Shown one piece after another: positions 45,439 to 54,667 of a stretch of DNA of 64,000 bases; positions within the stretch are counted from its first letter, which is position 1; the number at the start of each line of letters is the position of its first letter. Made by a program: the position numbers and the translations under genes. Origin of the DNA: Parafrankia sp. EUN1f (lineage in GTDB: Bacteria; Actinomycetota; Actinomycetes; Frankiales; Frankiaceae); NCBI RefSeq assembly GCF_000177675.1, contig NZ_ADGX01000010.1:1-64000 (forward strand), read 5' to 3'. The notes below the pieces were generated by a model. The model ran no database searches. It was not told the DNA's origin and saw only the letters and a list, made by a program, of their open reading frames with translations.

Positions 45439-45544
45439 GGAGCATCGCTCCGCCGAGCACAATGTGCTGCTCGGCGACAGGGCAGCGGTCAACCGTTACC
45501 GGCAGGTGCTGAGCCTGCGCCGGGCCGTCGGTGCGTGCCCGTGA
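45411..45544 (+). pseudogene. possible C-terminal fragment of a DUF5753-type XRE regulator
   Basis: The plus strand reads TTEFIDMEHRSAEHNVLLGD then RAAVNRYRQVLSLRRAVGAC P-stop. This resembles the last ~40 residues of XRE/DUF5753 proteins, which end with v.rY...f..LR..Al.P. No upstream part is present, and it overlaps the start of the opposite membrane protein gene. Confidence 0.35.
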
Positions 45545-45867
45545 CCTGGGCGATTCCGATCGACCCGGCCAAGGCGCCCCGGCTGGGCGCGGCACTCACC
45601 GCCCACCGCCCCGCTCGGCGTCTGGACAGACCCGTGGGGCGCGTCCGTGCTGGTCACAGCGGTCGGAGACGGGACGGCGAACGTGCAGTGACGGCGAGTT
45701 CATAGTGGTCGTGGCGGATGTTCCGCATGAAGGGCTGCGACGACGAGGTTGCGCAGAGTGAGTGGGGCTGGTGGTGGAGGACCGGTGGTCGGTACTGAGC
45801 CTACGGGCTTGTGTCGGGAGCCCGTCTTCGCCCTGGCACGCGCGCCGCATGCACCCCATGCGCCGGG

Positions 45868-46040
45868 TGTGACGCCCGGGGGAAAGCCCAGGAACCGATG
45901 CCCATCTGTCGGGCACAGGCGAGGAAAGGCCGGAAGGGTGAATGAGATGAACCGTTGATGGAAGCCTCGTAATCAGAAGCGCGGTGAGTGCCCGGTGGTG
46001 TAGCGGGCTACACCACCGGTTGGGGAGTCCTCACCCTCGT
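45868..46040 (+). mobile_element. possible 5' fragment of a group II intron
   Basis: The run starts GTGTGACGCCCGGGGGAAAG and includes GGCGAGGAAAGGCCGGAAGG, AACCGTTGATGGAAGCCTCG and GTGGTGTAGCGGGCTACACC (a hairpin). This resembles the 5' structural domain of actinobacterial group II introns as I remember them. No reverse transcriptase follows, so it would be a truncated copy. The rest of 45545-46261 shows no gene. Confidence 0.4.
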
Positions 46041-46261
46041 GGCGAAGACCGTCTCGCGGAATCGTGTGAGACGACGAAGGACACTCCTCACCGGCACTTC
46101 AGCTGGCCGGATGCGTGCGCGGGGCCATTCTGGTGACCCGGCCGCGGAGCGGAAGGCCTGCCCCCACGCATGTCGATCCACATCGATCTCGGAGCACCCC
46201 GATCAGGCAGCTTCCCACGTCCTGCCCCGGCAAAAAGCTGAATATCGCTGACGCCCTACGG

Positions 46262-46681
46262 ATGGCCGCGGGGAGAACTGTGCCTTTCGTCTGGTCCTGC
46301 ATGCTCTGGGCGGCTTTCGCCGTAAGTATCACAGGAACGATCGCCGGAGCGAAGATCCTTGATCTCGACGGTGCGCAAGGTAAAGCCGTGAGCTACGGCT
46401 CGATCGCCCTCTCTCTCCTGGTGGGATCGCTTCTGGCACGGCGAGAGCCCCTGAGATCGCTCCTCAGGCCGACGAAGATGCAATGGTTCTTGTTTCTTTT
46501 CAACGGCGGCATCGCCGAGGGTTCCTATCTCTTCGTTGACGGCAACAATGGTATCGGCCTCGCCGTTGGGATGGGACTGGTCGCCCTCGGAGCGGGTATT
46601 GGCCTGCTGAAACATCCGAACCGGTCCGCCGCCGGCCGGAATAATGTGCTCCGTCGGGCGCTGTCGCGTCGGCAGTCCACC
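46262..46681 (+). CDS. small membrane protein, 3' end decayed
   Basis: From ATG 46262 the frame encodes three to four hydrophobic segments (FVWSCMLWAAFAVSITGTIA, SYGSIALSLLVGSLLA, WFLFLFNGGIAEGSYLFV, GIGLAVGMGLVALGAGIGLL) and then basic residues. Protein-like sequence stops near 46680, although the frame stays open to 47284 as an out-of-frame overlap of the MerR gene. The natural stop is apparently lost, so the end given is approximate. DNA is somewhat AT-richer than around it. Confidence 0.5.
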
Positions 46682-46919
46682 ATCCAGCGGCCGTTATCCG
46701 GCCATGATCGGGTGCTGCGTCGGCGTCGTGGCTGTCCACCGGTTCCGACGCCGGAGTTTCGCGGGGTTCCGGTTCCCGCCGAAGGTGATGTGTCGATGGA
46801 CATCCGCTGGCGTCCGTCCTCGTTCACCAGGACTCGTCGACCGTCGACCGTCCGTCCAGTGGAGCTGCCTGATCGCTTGACGTCGCTGGAGACGCCGGAC
46901 GGTTCGAGCGCGGTCTGGT

Positions 46920-46949
46920 TTGACTTCGAGCGCGCTCTAAGCTCTAGCG
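46920..46949 (+). promoter_or_regulatory. MerR-type promoter/operator
   Basis: TTGACT (46920-46925) is followed by the palindrome GAGCGCGCTC (46928-46937) and CTCTAGC downstream, ending 8 bp before the MerR ATG. The layout fits a MerR protein binding between the promoter elements and controlling its own operon. Confidence 0.5.
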
Positions 46950-46956
46950 TCGGGGC

Positions 46957-47567
46957 ATGGTCACGATCGACGGGCTCGATGAGCGCGATCTCGGAGTCTC
47001 GGGCTCGCGCCGGCCGGATGTCACGCCCACCGAGCCGGACGCCGACTCCGATGCACCCCCCGTCCTCGTCGCGGGCCCGGATTTCCGACTCGACGCCGTC
47101 GGTATCGCTGACACGGCCGGCATCGCTGACATCAGCGGCAGCGCCGGCAGCGGCAGCGCCGGCAGCGGCAGCGACGTCGAGCACACCGTCGCCCCTCCGC
47201 TCACCGGTCTCACGATCGCCGAGGCGGCGAAGGCGACGGGCGTCAGCGCGCACACGCTGCGGTACTACGAGCGCGTGGATCTGATGCTCGAGCGCGTGTC
47301 CCGAGCGCCGTCGAGTCATCGCCGATACGACGATGAGGACCTGCGCTGGGTCGGGACACTGACCGCACTACGCCGCACCGGCATGCCGATCCGGCAGATC
47401 GCCCGGTATGCGGCGCTGGTCCGGGCTGGCGACGGCAACGAGGCGCGGCGACTCGACCTGCTGGCCGCGCACCGACGGCTCGTCGCCGAGCGGCTGGAGG
47501 AAGTCCGCCGTCATCTCACGGCCATCGACAACAAGATCGATATCTATCGGAAGAAGGTCGACGACTG

Positions 47568-47568
<1 letters not shown>
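46957..47568 (+). CDS. MerR-family regulator
   Basis: 203 residues. An acidic, Gly/Ser-repeat N-terminal extension of ~85 residues precedes a MerR HTH ([22 protein letters not shown]) and a dimerisation helix ([20 protein letters not shown]). Its TGA overlaps the ATG of the aldo/keto reductase (TGATG), so the two are coupled, a common pair in actinobacteria. Confidence 0.87.
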
Positions 47569-48560
<992 letters not shown>

Positions 48561-48803
48561 GTTGAAGGGCCTGAGTATCAGAGGGCCTGTCTCGTTCTCG
48601 GCTGAGACTCGGACGAGCCGGGCGGTACCACCGAGTCAGTCTGTTGCGTGCATCGAAGTAGCCCAAGACGGGCCCGCTTCCGCAGGCAAACGCGCAGGCC
48701 ACCACCCAGATCGGAGTTCTGGAGCTCCACAGGGCAGGGCAGCGATGATTTTCCTGCTTCGTATGCGGCCGTGGCAACCGTCGCTGCCTCCGCTGCCTCC
48801 TGC

Positions 48804-50288
48804 TCAGGCTCCGGTGTTGGTGTTGGCACTGGCGTCGGCCACCTCGTCCCGGACACTGAGCGAGGCGAGATTGGCGGCGGCCCGGCCGAGGACGCCGCCT
48901 TCCACATCGGCGGCGTTCACGGTTTTCGCCACAACTTCGGGGAACATCCTCTCGGCCGCCTCCCGGACGCCGTCGTTGCGGGCGGCGAGTGCGGGCAACA
49001 GCCGGCTGTCGCCCGAGGCGGCAGCGGCGTCGGCACCCGCCTGCTCCGTCGCGGTCGCGAGTCGTTCGCCGATCCGGGTCGCGAAGGAGATGAGGAAGGA
49101 CTTGCGGAACGCGCGGGTCCGGGACCGGCCGTACCGGTCCTGGCGGCCGCCGGCCCGCGTCACCGCCGCGGTCGCCTGCACCAGCAGCGAGGTGTAGAGC
49201 AGCTCCACGGCCTCCAGATCCCTCGGGTACCCGATCACCGTCATGAACCCGAGGTTCCTCACCCAGATCGAGCGGCAACGGTTCGCCTCTGCGATCACGT
49301 TCAGCAGGATGGCCTTCGGCTCCTCATAAGGGTTGCCGATGCCGATCCGGCTCGCGCCCGGCTCGTGCGCAGACGCAGACGCAGACGCAGACGATTCGCG
49401 AGCCGCCAGCAGCGCGTCATCGATGCTGTACCGGGCCATCAGCTGCTGGGCCTTGGTGGTCAGGGCCTCGGCCTCCTCCGCGAAGGTGGTCGATTCGGCC
49501 TTGGCCAGCAGCGCGCGGACCCTGTCCAGGACACGGGGATCGCCGACGGGGCCGCGGGCACCACGCCGTGCGGCCCCCGGCAGGGGCCCCAGCATCTGGA
49601 TCGCGGGCAGGCCGTGGATCAGAACAATCAGTTCGATGGCGTCGTGGATCACTTCGGCTCGCCCGCGGCCCTCGTGCGTGCCCCAGGCGTCCAGCAGTTC
49701 GTCATCGCCCCACCAGACGGTGGCGTCGAGGGCCTGCAACTGCGCATCCCACCGTTCGTCAACGGTGGCGGCGTCGTAGCCACGCATCATCGCGGCCACG
49801 ATGTCGATGGCCATGCGCGCCGACCGGCTACCGACCTCGCGGCTGGCGAAGCGGTGGAGGTCCGCCGGTTGCCAGCCGCGGCGCCAGGCAGTGCTGACGG
49901 TGCGTTCGAGCCAGCCGGTCAGCGCCTGGTTGACGACCTGGTGCCCGCTCGACCCGGCCAGGTTCCGCACCTGTGCTGCCGCTGCGGCGGTGAGGCCGTT
50001 GACGTGGGCGTTCAGCGCCTCGGCGATCATCAGGTCGGCGGTCTCCCGGAGCATCGTCCGGTGGTCATGCTCCTGATCGATTCGGCCTGCAGGACCCGCA
50101 GGACTTGCAGGACCCGCAGGACTTGCAGGACCCCCCGTAGGCCCTGTGTCACCGGCCTTGCCTGTGTCACCGGCCTTGCCTGTGTCACCGGCCTTGCCTG
50201 TGTGATCGGCTTGCGCGCGGGCACGCGCCTCGCGCGCCTGCTGCTTGGCCTTGCGCTTCTCGCGGTTCTCGCGGTTGCGAGTGCCCAT
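48804..50288 (-). CDS. DUF2786-domain protein
   Basis: 494 residues. A basic N-terminus (NRENREKRKAKQQAREARAR) is followed by collagen-like repeats (GKAGDT three times, then GPASPA), an unknown helical region, and the DUF2786 motif (VLDRVRALLAKAESTTFAEE AEALTTKAQQLM) near 265-300. Function unknown; some members occur on phages and plasmids. ATG 50288 is chosen over an upstream start. Bases 48561-48803 show no gene. Confidence 0.75.
   Translation of the reverse strand: MGTRNRENREKRKAKQQAREARARAQADHTGKAGDTGKAGDTGKAGDTGPTGGPASPAGPASPAGPAGRIDQEHDHRTMLRETADLMIAEALNAHVNGLTAAAAAQVRNLAGSSGHQVVNQALTGWLERTVSTAWRRGWQPADLHRFASREVGSRSARMAIDIVAAMMRGYDAATVDERWDAQLQALDATVWWGDDELLDAWGTHEGRGRAEVIHDAIELIVLIHGLPAIQMLGPLPGAARRGARGPVGDPRVLDRVRALLAKAESTTFAEEAEALTTKAQQLMARYSIDDALLAARESSASASASAHEPGASRIGIGNPYEEPKAILLNVIAEANRCRSIWVRNLGFMTVIGYPRDLEAVELLYTSLLVQATAAVTRAGGRQDRYGRSRTRAFRKSFLISFATRIGERLATATEQAGADAAAASGDSRLLPALAARNDGVREAAERMFPEVVAKTVNAADVEGGVLGRAAANLASLSVRDEVADASANTNTGA
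50143..50196. repeat. 18-bp tandem repeat, 3 copies
   Basis: Three perfect units CCTGTGTCACCGGCCTTG encode the GKAGDT repeats of the DUF2786 protein. Confidence 0.85.
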
Positions 50289-50446
50289 GGTCGCCTCGCA
50301 ACGGTTCGTCCGGCCGGCTGGTTCCGGTGGTAGCACCTGCTGCCAAGTATGCCAACCGCCCAGGAGTCGCTTGAGAGAAGCAATCGGTCTGGCCGAGGTG
50401 CGACAAGATGACGAAGCGGCCGTAACGGCGCGGACGGGTCAGCCGA

Positions 50447-50711
50447 TACCCTCCGGCGCCGAGGCCAGCGGCGGCACCTTCGCGAAGCCGGATCCGGTGG
50501 CACCTACCCGCGTTCACGGCCTACGCCACACCGCGGCCGTGCTGCTGTTCTCCGCCGGTGCCGACCGGAACGAGATCCGCGCCCTGCTCCGGCGCACACC
50601 AGGCTGGCCACCAGAGCGGAAATCTACGCGCACATACTCACCAGGCTGCACCGCCTGTCAGCTACCGACCGTGGACGAATTGGGGAGGGGGATCGGGCCG
50701 CGGAAACGTGA
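50447..50711 (+). pseudogene. C-terminal relic of a tyrosine integrase
   Basis: RVHGLRHTAAVLLFSAGADR with EIRALLRR is box II of a tyrosine recombinase. In a shifted frame, HTRLATRAEIYAHILTRLHR supplies the nucleophile Tyr region, ending at TGA 50709-50711. The N-terminal two-thirds is absent. It sits in the position expected for the int gene of an earlier AICE, with its 3' end facing the tRNA-Arg att site. Confidence 0.7.
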
Positions 50712-50746
50712 TCGTTTTCAACTGCAGTACTTGAGCCTGGAAGCGG

Positions 50747-50785
50747 CAGAGCCCCGCAGCCTTGGATGGGGGCTGCGGGGCTCTG
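50747..50785. terminator. strong stem-loop beside the att site
   Basis: CAGAGCCCCGCAGCC (50747-50761) and GGCTGCGGGGCTCTG (50771-50785) form a perfect 15-bp stem with a 9-nt loop. It lies just 3' of the tRNA-Arg 3' half (minus strand) and could end both tRNA and int transcription. Confidence 0.75.
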
Positions 50786-50803
50786 GCCTGTCTCAACCGT
50801 GCG

Positions 50804-50845
50804 TGCGCTCGGAGGGACTCGAACCCCCAACCTTTTGATCCGTAG
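50804..50845 (-). other. attachment site: 3' half of tRNA-Arg(ACG)
   Basis: On the minus strand the sequence runs from the anticodon loop CTACGGA (anticodon ACG) through variable loop AGGTT and the T-arm with GGGGG-TTCGAGT-CCCTC to acceptor CGAGCGC plus A, as in actinobacterial tRNA-Arg(ACG). The 5' half is absent: the bases beyond the loop do not form an anticodon stem or D-arm. This is the usual core for integration into a tRNA 3' end and marks the left boundary of the element. Confidence 0.85.
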
Positions 50846-50858
50846 CCCTCGGCGCACC

Positions 50859-50934
50859 GTCCACGAACGTCCACCGACGTCCATCGGTGCAGGTCGCGGG
50901 CTCGGCGATGTCCACCGACGTCCACGGGTGTCCA
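50859..50934. repeat. phased GTCCA repeats inside the element edge
   Basis: GTCCA occurs at 50859, 50869 and 50879 and again at 50910, 50920 and 50930, exactly 10 bp apart within each cluster, mostly as CGTCCAC. The clusters sit just inside the att core and are candidate integrase or excisionase arm sites. Confidence 0.65.
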
Positions 50935-50948
50935 CCCCGGTTGCAGTA

Positions 50949-50960
50949 CAACTGCAGTAC
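50949..50960. repeat. CAACTGCAGTAC direct repeat
   Basis: The 12-mer here also occurs at 50719-50730 on the other side of the att core, with a partial copy (GTTGCAGTAC) at 50940-50949. The remaining 50961-51161 shows no gene. Confidence 0.7.
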
Positions 50961-51161
50961 GGCGGCTCGGGCCGTTGTAGTCACGGAGCGTTTGTAAATC
51001 CCGTTCATCCGTGGATTGGAGGGATGTCGGCGCTCCGTCTCCTGCCACTCATATTGGCTTTCGCATCGCATAATCCGGAATCTCGTAGGTGGGCACCATC
51101 GGCATCGGACCATTGTTCGCGGTGGATTCCTCCAGGCGGAGATGTTTCGGATCTCTACTGA

Positions 51162-54020
51162 CTATCTTATTCTCTGTGGAAGCAATTTCTTGCCTCGACA
51201 CCAAGAAGATGACCAAGATCCATAGGTTGAAGATAGCGAGTCAAGTTCCGAGTTAGAGAATCGTGAGATTGTGGGTTCAAATCGTTTGACATTTGAAACC
51301 GAAGTGCGGGTTGCGGCCATCCTTAGAAAGGAGTCGAAAGTCTCGGTCCCAAAAAAGATTGGCCGAAGGAATTCTTCGACACATTCTTTCTCGCTTCCCT
51401 CCCAGAGTAGTGCGCAGAACCATCTAGAAAGTGCTGGAAATCTATCGTTGGTAGTGCGTCTGGAACTGTTGGAGACGGCTGCAATAAGAAGTTTCCGAAG
51501 ATCATAACCGATCTCGCCGTAAATTCGTACGCTGCCGATACTGCGATCAACGTAGGAGAGTAGGGCGGCGTCATTTTCTTCGTTCGTCAAGTTACCCTGA
51601 AGAACCAGACGAATGTAAGACCCGAGTACGGCACCTCCGTAGGGGTAGTCGTTTATGTAATGAATAAAAAGCCCTCCGGAGCGAAATTTCTGTATATGAT
51701 CTTCGATCGTATGAAGTCGATCCCTGATAAGCAAATTCGTGACAGCCAAGTTGTTGCTCGTAAGAAGCTTTTGGCTGACCGAAGTGGCGATAGTCCGATA
51801 TATTGGATTCCAGTCCTCTTCGAATAGCGCTGTCTGTCCAAGAAAAAACCCGCGACACCAGAGGGCAACGAAATTCTCCCCTAGCGTCCATTCTGTTTTC
51901 GTGCCCGCGGGTGGCGAATTGTACCCCTCCAGAGCCACTCTCTCAAATCGGGATCGCGGATCCCGATAGAGTTCGAGAATAGCGCCAAGTGCGTCTCCCG
52001 TGAAAGCATCTTGAGAGGCTGCAGAGAGGCCGTCGTTCAAGTGTGCGAATACTCTATCGACGACGGTTTGACGAATTGGCGATGAATTAAGTAGGCGCAG
52101 GCAGAGTGATAGGTAGCGGTATCTGCGAAGTGGCCCAGTGCTGAGTCCAATCAGTCGGTCAACGATGTTTGCTGCCCCATTGTCAAACTTTTCCTCGGCG
52201 CATTGAACGATTACGTCCGGAAGAACCGAGCTAGGGTCACTCTCAAACGCCCCAACTACCTCAGAAACGACTTCTTCGACTGTATTTGCTCTCCGAACCA
52301 AACCCTCCGCCGCGTAGTACTCATTGAAGGTGCGATGCGTAAACGAGAATAGGCGTTGGTTCCGCTCACTAGTTCCTCTAGCGGTCAGTAGCCACGCGCG
52401 ATCGGCGCAAAACTCAAGAAAGTCGTGAGCACGTTGTCGTGCAGCCTCAGGTTCAACGACAGAGGTGTCCTGGAAGAACCTGGAGATTACATTCTCAAGC
52501 TGACGTTCTTCGACTCCGCGTTGGGCCGCTGCGCTCCGGTAGTAGAATAATGCTAGCTCTTGCATCAATCGAGCGCCATACTGGCGGTGATCGAATGGTG
52601 TCTCGATCTGCCGCATCGAATCCCATCGCCGAAACAGCAAATCTGCACAGTCTCTATATACATCCCGACGGTTTGTCGGGATGTACCCCCGGGTTCGGTA
52701 GAGAGTACAAAGAAGCGATAGCATTAGAGGATTCGGTGAAATATCGGAGATGCTTTCAAGGTCTCGTAGAAAATGACTTTTTTCTAGTTCGGTGCGACGG
52801 GTGATCTGGAACCAGCGTTCTACATAGTCGGCAATTTGTGGCTGCGTGAACTCGGCAAGTTCGTAGTTTTGGAAAGGCCGACTAAAGGAAGCCTTCTTGT
52901 ATCCTACTCTTCTTGCGGTTGCAAGGATGGTCGCAAGGGGAAAACGGTGTCCGAAAGCTTGAATGCGAGCGATAAAAGCTCGCCTCTGTGGAATATCGAT
53001 GATTTCGTCAACGCCATCGAATATTACAAGTGTGCGGCCGAGTGAGAGTAATGCGGAGAGATCTTTCTCGGAAACCTCCAGGGAGAGCTCCACTGACAGG
53101 AATCTGGCCAACAGTGAAAGTACTGTGTCTTCCCTCGTCGGTTGATACTGCCTGCACAAGAACAGCAGGGGAGCTACTCGATCGTCGGGAGTGTCAAGAT
53201 GAGAAACTTGGTTGATTAGGTGCCTTACAAACGTGCTCTTTCCGACTCCCGGATCGCCAGTGACGACTATTCGCGACCCAGCAGGAGACCCAATTATCAG
53301 TCGATCTGCCTCGAATCTTTCTCCGGAAGCAGTGTTTGCAACATCTCGGTCGACATAGAGATTTTCGAACCCAATTCGATACTCATCTTGGGCATGTTCG
53401 ATTCGCATTTCCGTGTAGTAGTTCTGCATTGCTCGCTGGATGTCTGAAACGAGACCGCCGAGATAAGCGAGCCTATCAACGTCGTGTGCCGCATCGACAA
53501 TTTCTCGTAGAAACGGAGGTGCATAAGTGCTTTCGCCTTGGAGGAGTGCGGATCCACCGAAGGTTAGAATTTTCTCTTTCTCTTCTGTCGGTATCTCGCC
53601 CAGGGCAGATTGTGTTGGCAAAGATCGATTGATGGCCGTGGTGAGAAGGTGCCACAGTGGCTCGTGGAGACTCGCCCATTCGGCGCTATTCTGCTTGCAC
53701 CAATCTTCGGTAAGGCTCGCGAAGCCGAGTGCAGACTTCTCTTCTACGATCTTGATAACTTCTCGCGGGCATGCAATTCGAGCGATGCAGTAGCTTTTTG
53801 TTAGGCGAGCAACCTCGGGACCTTTTAGAAATTCTTCTATCTGTAGTATCTGACCCTCTGTTGCTATTGCCTCGATCTCTCCTTCGATTTCAAGGGTCTG
53901 GTCGCCTATGATTTCGGGAGAGTGTACCGCTTGCGATCTAGCATTGCCCATTTTCTTGGCTGTTCCGATTACCATTGAGCCGATGGCTCGTCCTAGAACG
54001 CCTCCGATTAGCGGATCCAT
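51162..54020 (-). CDS. NACHT-domain NTPase, putative antiphage protein
   Basis: 952 residues. A Gly-rich hydrophobic N-terminus (DPLIGGVLGRAIGSMVIGTA) and a ~240-residue helical domain precede a NACHT module: Walker A GDPGVGKS (~254-261), Walker B TLVIFDGVDEI (~331-341), then ILATAR and the winged-helix region. The C-terminal ~400 residues are helical, without LRR or WD40 repeats. Bacterial NACHT proteins are known antiphage sensors. The DNA is strikingly AT-rich compared with both flanks, indicating recent transfer. It lies directly inside the left edge of the AICE as cargo. ATG 54020 is preferred to the longer frame, whose first 41 codons are not protein-like. Confidence 0.85.
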   Translation of the reverse strand: MDPLIGGVLGRAIGSMVIGTAKKMGNARSQAVHSPEIIGDQTLEIEGEIEAIATEGQILQIEEFLKGPEVARLTKSYCIARIACPREVIKIVEEKSALGFASLTEDWCKQNSAEWASLHEPLWHLLTTAINRSLPTQSALGEIPTEEKEKILTFGGSALLQGESTYAPPFLREIVDAAHDVDRLAYLGGLVSDIQRAMQNYYTEMRIEHAQDEYRIGFENLYVDRDVANTASGERFEADRLIIGSPAGSRIVVTGDPGVGKSTFVRHLINQVSHLDTPDDRVAPLLFLCRQYQPTREDTVLSLLARFLSVELSLEVSEKDLSALLSLGRTLVIFDGVDEIIDIPQRRAFIARIQAFGHRFPLATILATARRVGYKKASFSRPFQNYELAEFTQPQIADYVERWFQITRRTELEKSHFLRDLESISDISPNPLMLSLLCTLYRTRGYIPTNRRDVYRDCADLLFRRWDSMRQIETPFDHRQYGARLMQELALFYYRSAAAQRGVEERQLENVISRFFQDTSVVEPEAARQRAHDFLEFCADRAWLLTARGTSERNQRLFSFTHRTFNEYYAAEGLVRRANTVEEVVSEVVGAFESDPSSVLPDVIVQCAEEKFDNGAANIVDRLIGLSTGPLRRYRYLSLCLRLLNSSPIRQTVVDRVFAHLNDGLSAASQDAFTGDALGAILELYRDPRSRFERVALEGYNSPPAGTKTEWTLGENFVALWCRGFFLGQTALFEEDWNPIYRTIATSVSQKLLTSNNLAVTNLLIRDRLHTIEDHIQKFRSGGLFIHYINDYPYGGAVLGSYIRLVLQGNLTNEENDAALLSYVDRSIGSVRIYGEIGYDLRKLLIAAVSNSSRRTTNDRFPALSRWFCALLWEGSEKECVEEFLRPIFFGTETFDSFLRMAATRTSVSNVKRFEPTISRFSNSELDSLSSTYGSWSSSWCRGKKLLPQRIR

Positions 54021-54178
54021 CAGTAGCCCCCGGTGTGGTGTAGTCCGTAGCGATGTCGTGATTAATAGGAGAGTCTCGCGTTGCGCCGGCGAGCATGGCG
54101 CGGCAGCGCCAGGCGCAGCCGTCGCGCGGCGCGGGATCCGCACTTGATCCTAAATTGGCGGTTTCGGCAACGTCTGGC

Positions 54179-54667
54179 CTACGTGGTTGCCTCGTGTCGG
54201 CGGCGCCATGCGGCGCATCGTTCGACGTAGGCGGGTAGGTGGTCGCGGGCGAAGTCGTCCGGGCTCCACGCTGCGGCGGGGAGTAGCTCGGCGGTGTTGG
54301 CGCAGACGTAGGCCCATGCGTGGCGGTCGTGGTCCAGGGCGATGCGTCCGACCGTGTAGAAGTCGGCTTCGAATGCGTCCAGCGTGACCCACTCGCTCGG
54401 CGTGAGGTCGTCGAAGAGGTGGCCGGTCGCGGTGGCGTCCTGGTCGTGGATGAGGCCGGGGTAGATGCGTTCCGGCAGGGCGATGACGCGCCATCCGGTA
54501 ACAGCAACCGGGGTGCGGTGGGGGTCGCGGTCGATGAGGACGCGTAGAACGTCAGGGAAGAGAAGGCTTCCGTAGACGAAGAGGGGTGCCGGGTCCGCCG
54601 ATGCGGGGGCCAGTCGGCCAAAGGCCGGTGAGCTGGTGCGGGGTGAGGGGCTGTGTGTAGGTGGCAC
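54179..54667 (-). CDS. gamma-glutamylcyclotransferase-like (AIG2-like) protein
   Basis: 162 residues. APLFVYGSLLFPDVL is the GGCT fold's substrate loop (YGSL), followed by GHLFDDLTPSEWVTLDAFE, which contains the catalytic Glu region. The family cyclises gamma-glutamyl amines or dipeptides. GTG 54667 is preceded by GGAAGG at good spacing but overlaps the end of the HExxH gene by 116 bp. Third gene of the XRE/HExxH/GGCT operon. Confidence 0.75.
   Translation of the reverse strand: MPPTHSPSPRTSSPAFGRLAPASADPAPLFVYGSLLFPDVLRVLIDRDPHRTPVAVTGWRVIALPERIYPGLIHDQDATATGHLFDDLTPSEWVTLDAFEADFYTVGRIALDHDRHAWAYVCANTAELLPAAAWSPDDFARDHLPAYVERCAAWRRRHEATT

Noticed and set aside
50804-50845. Functional tRNA gene
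   Set aside because: Only the anticodon loop to the 3' end is present; the D-arm and 5' acceptor strand are missing, so it is an att site rather than a tRNA gene.
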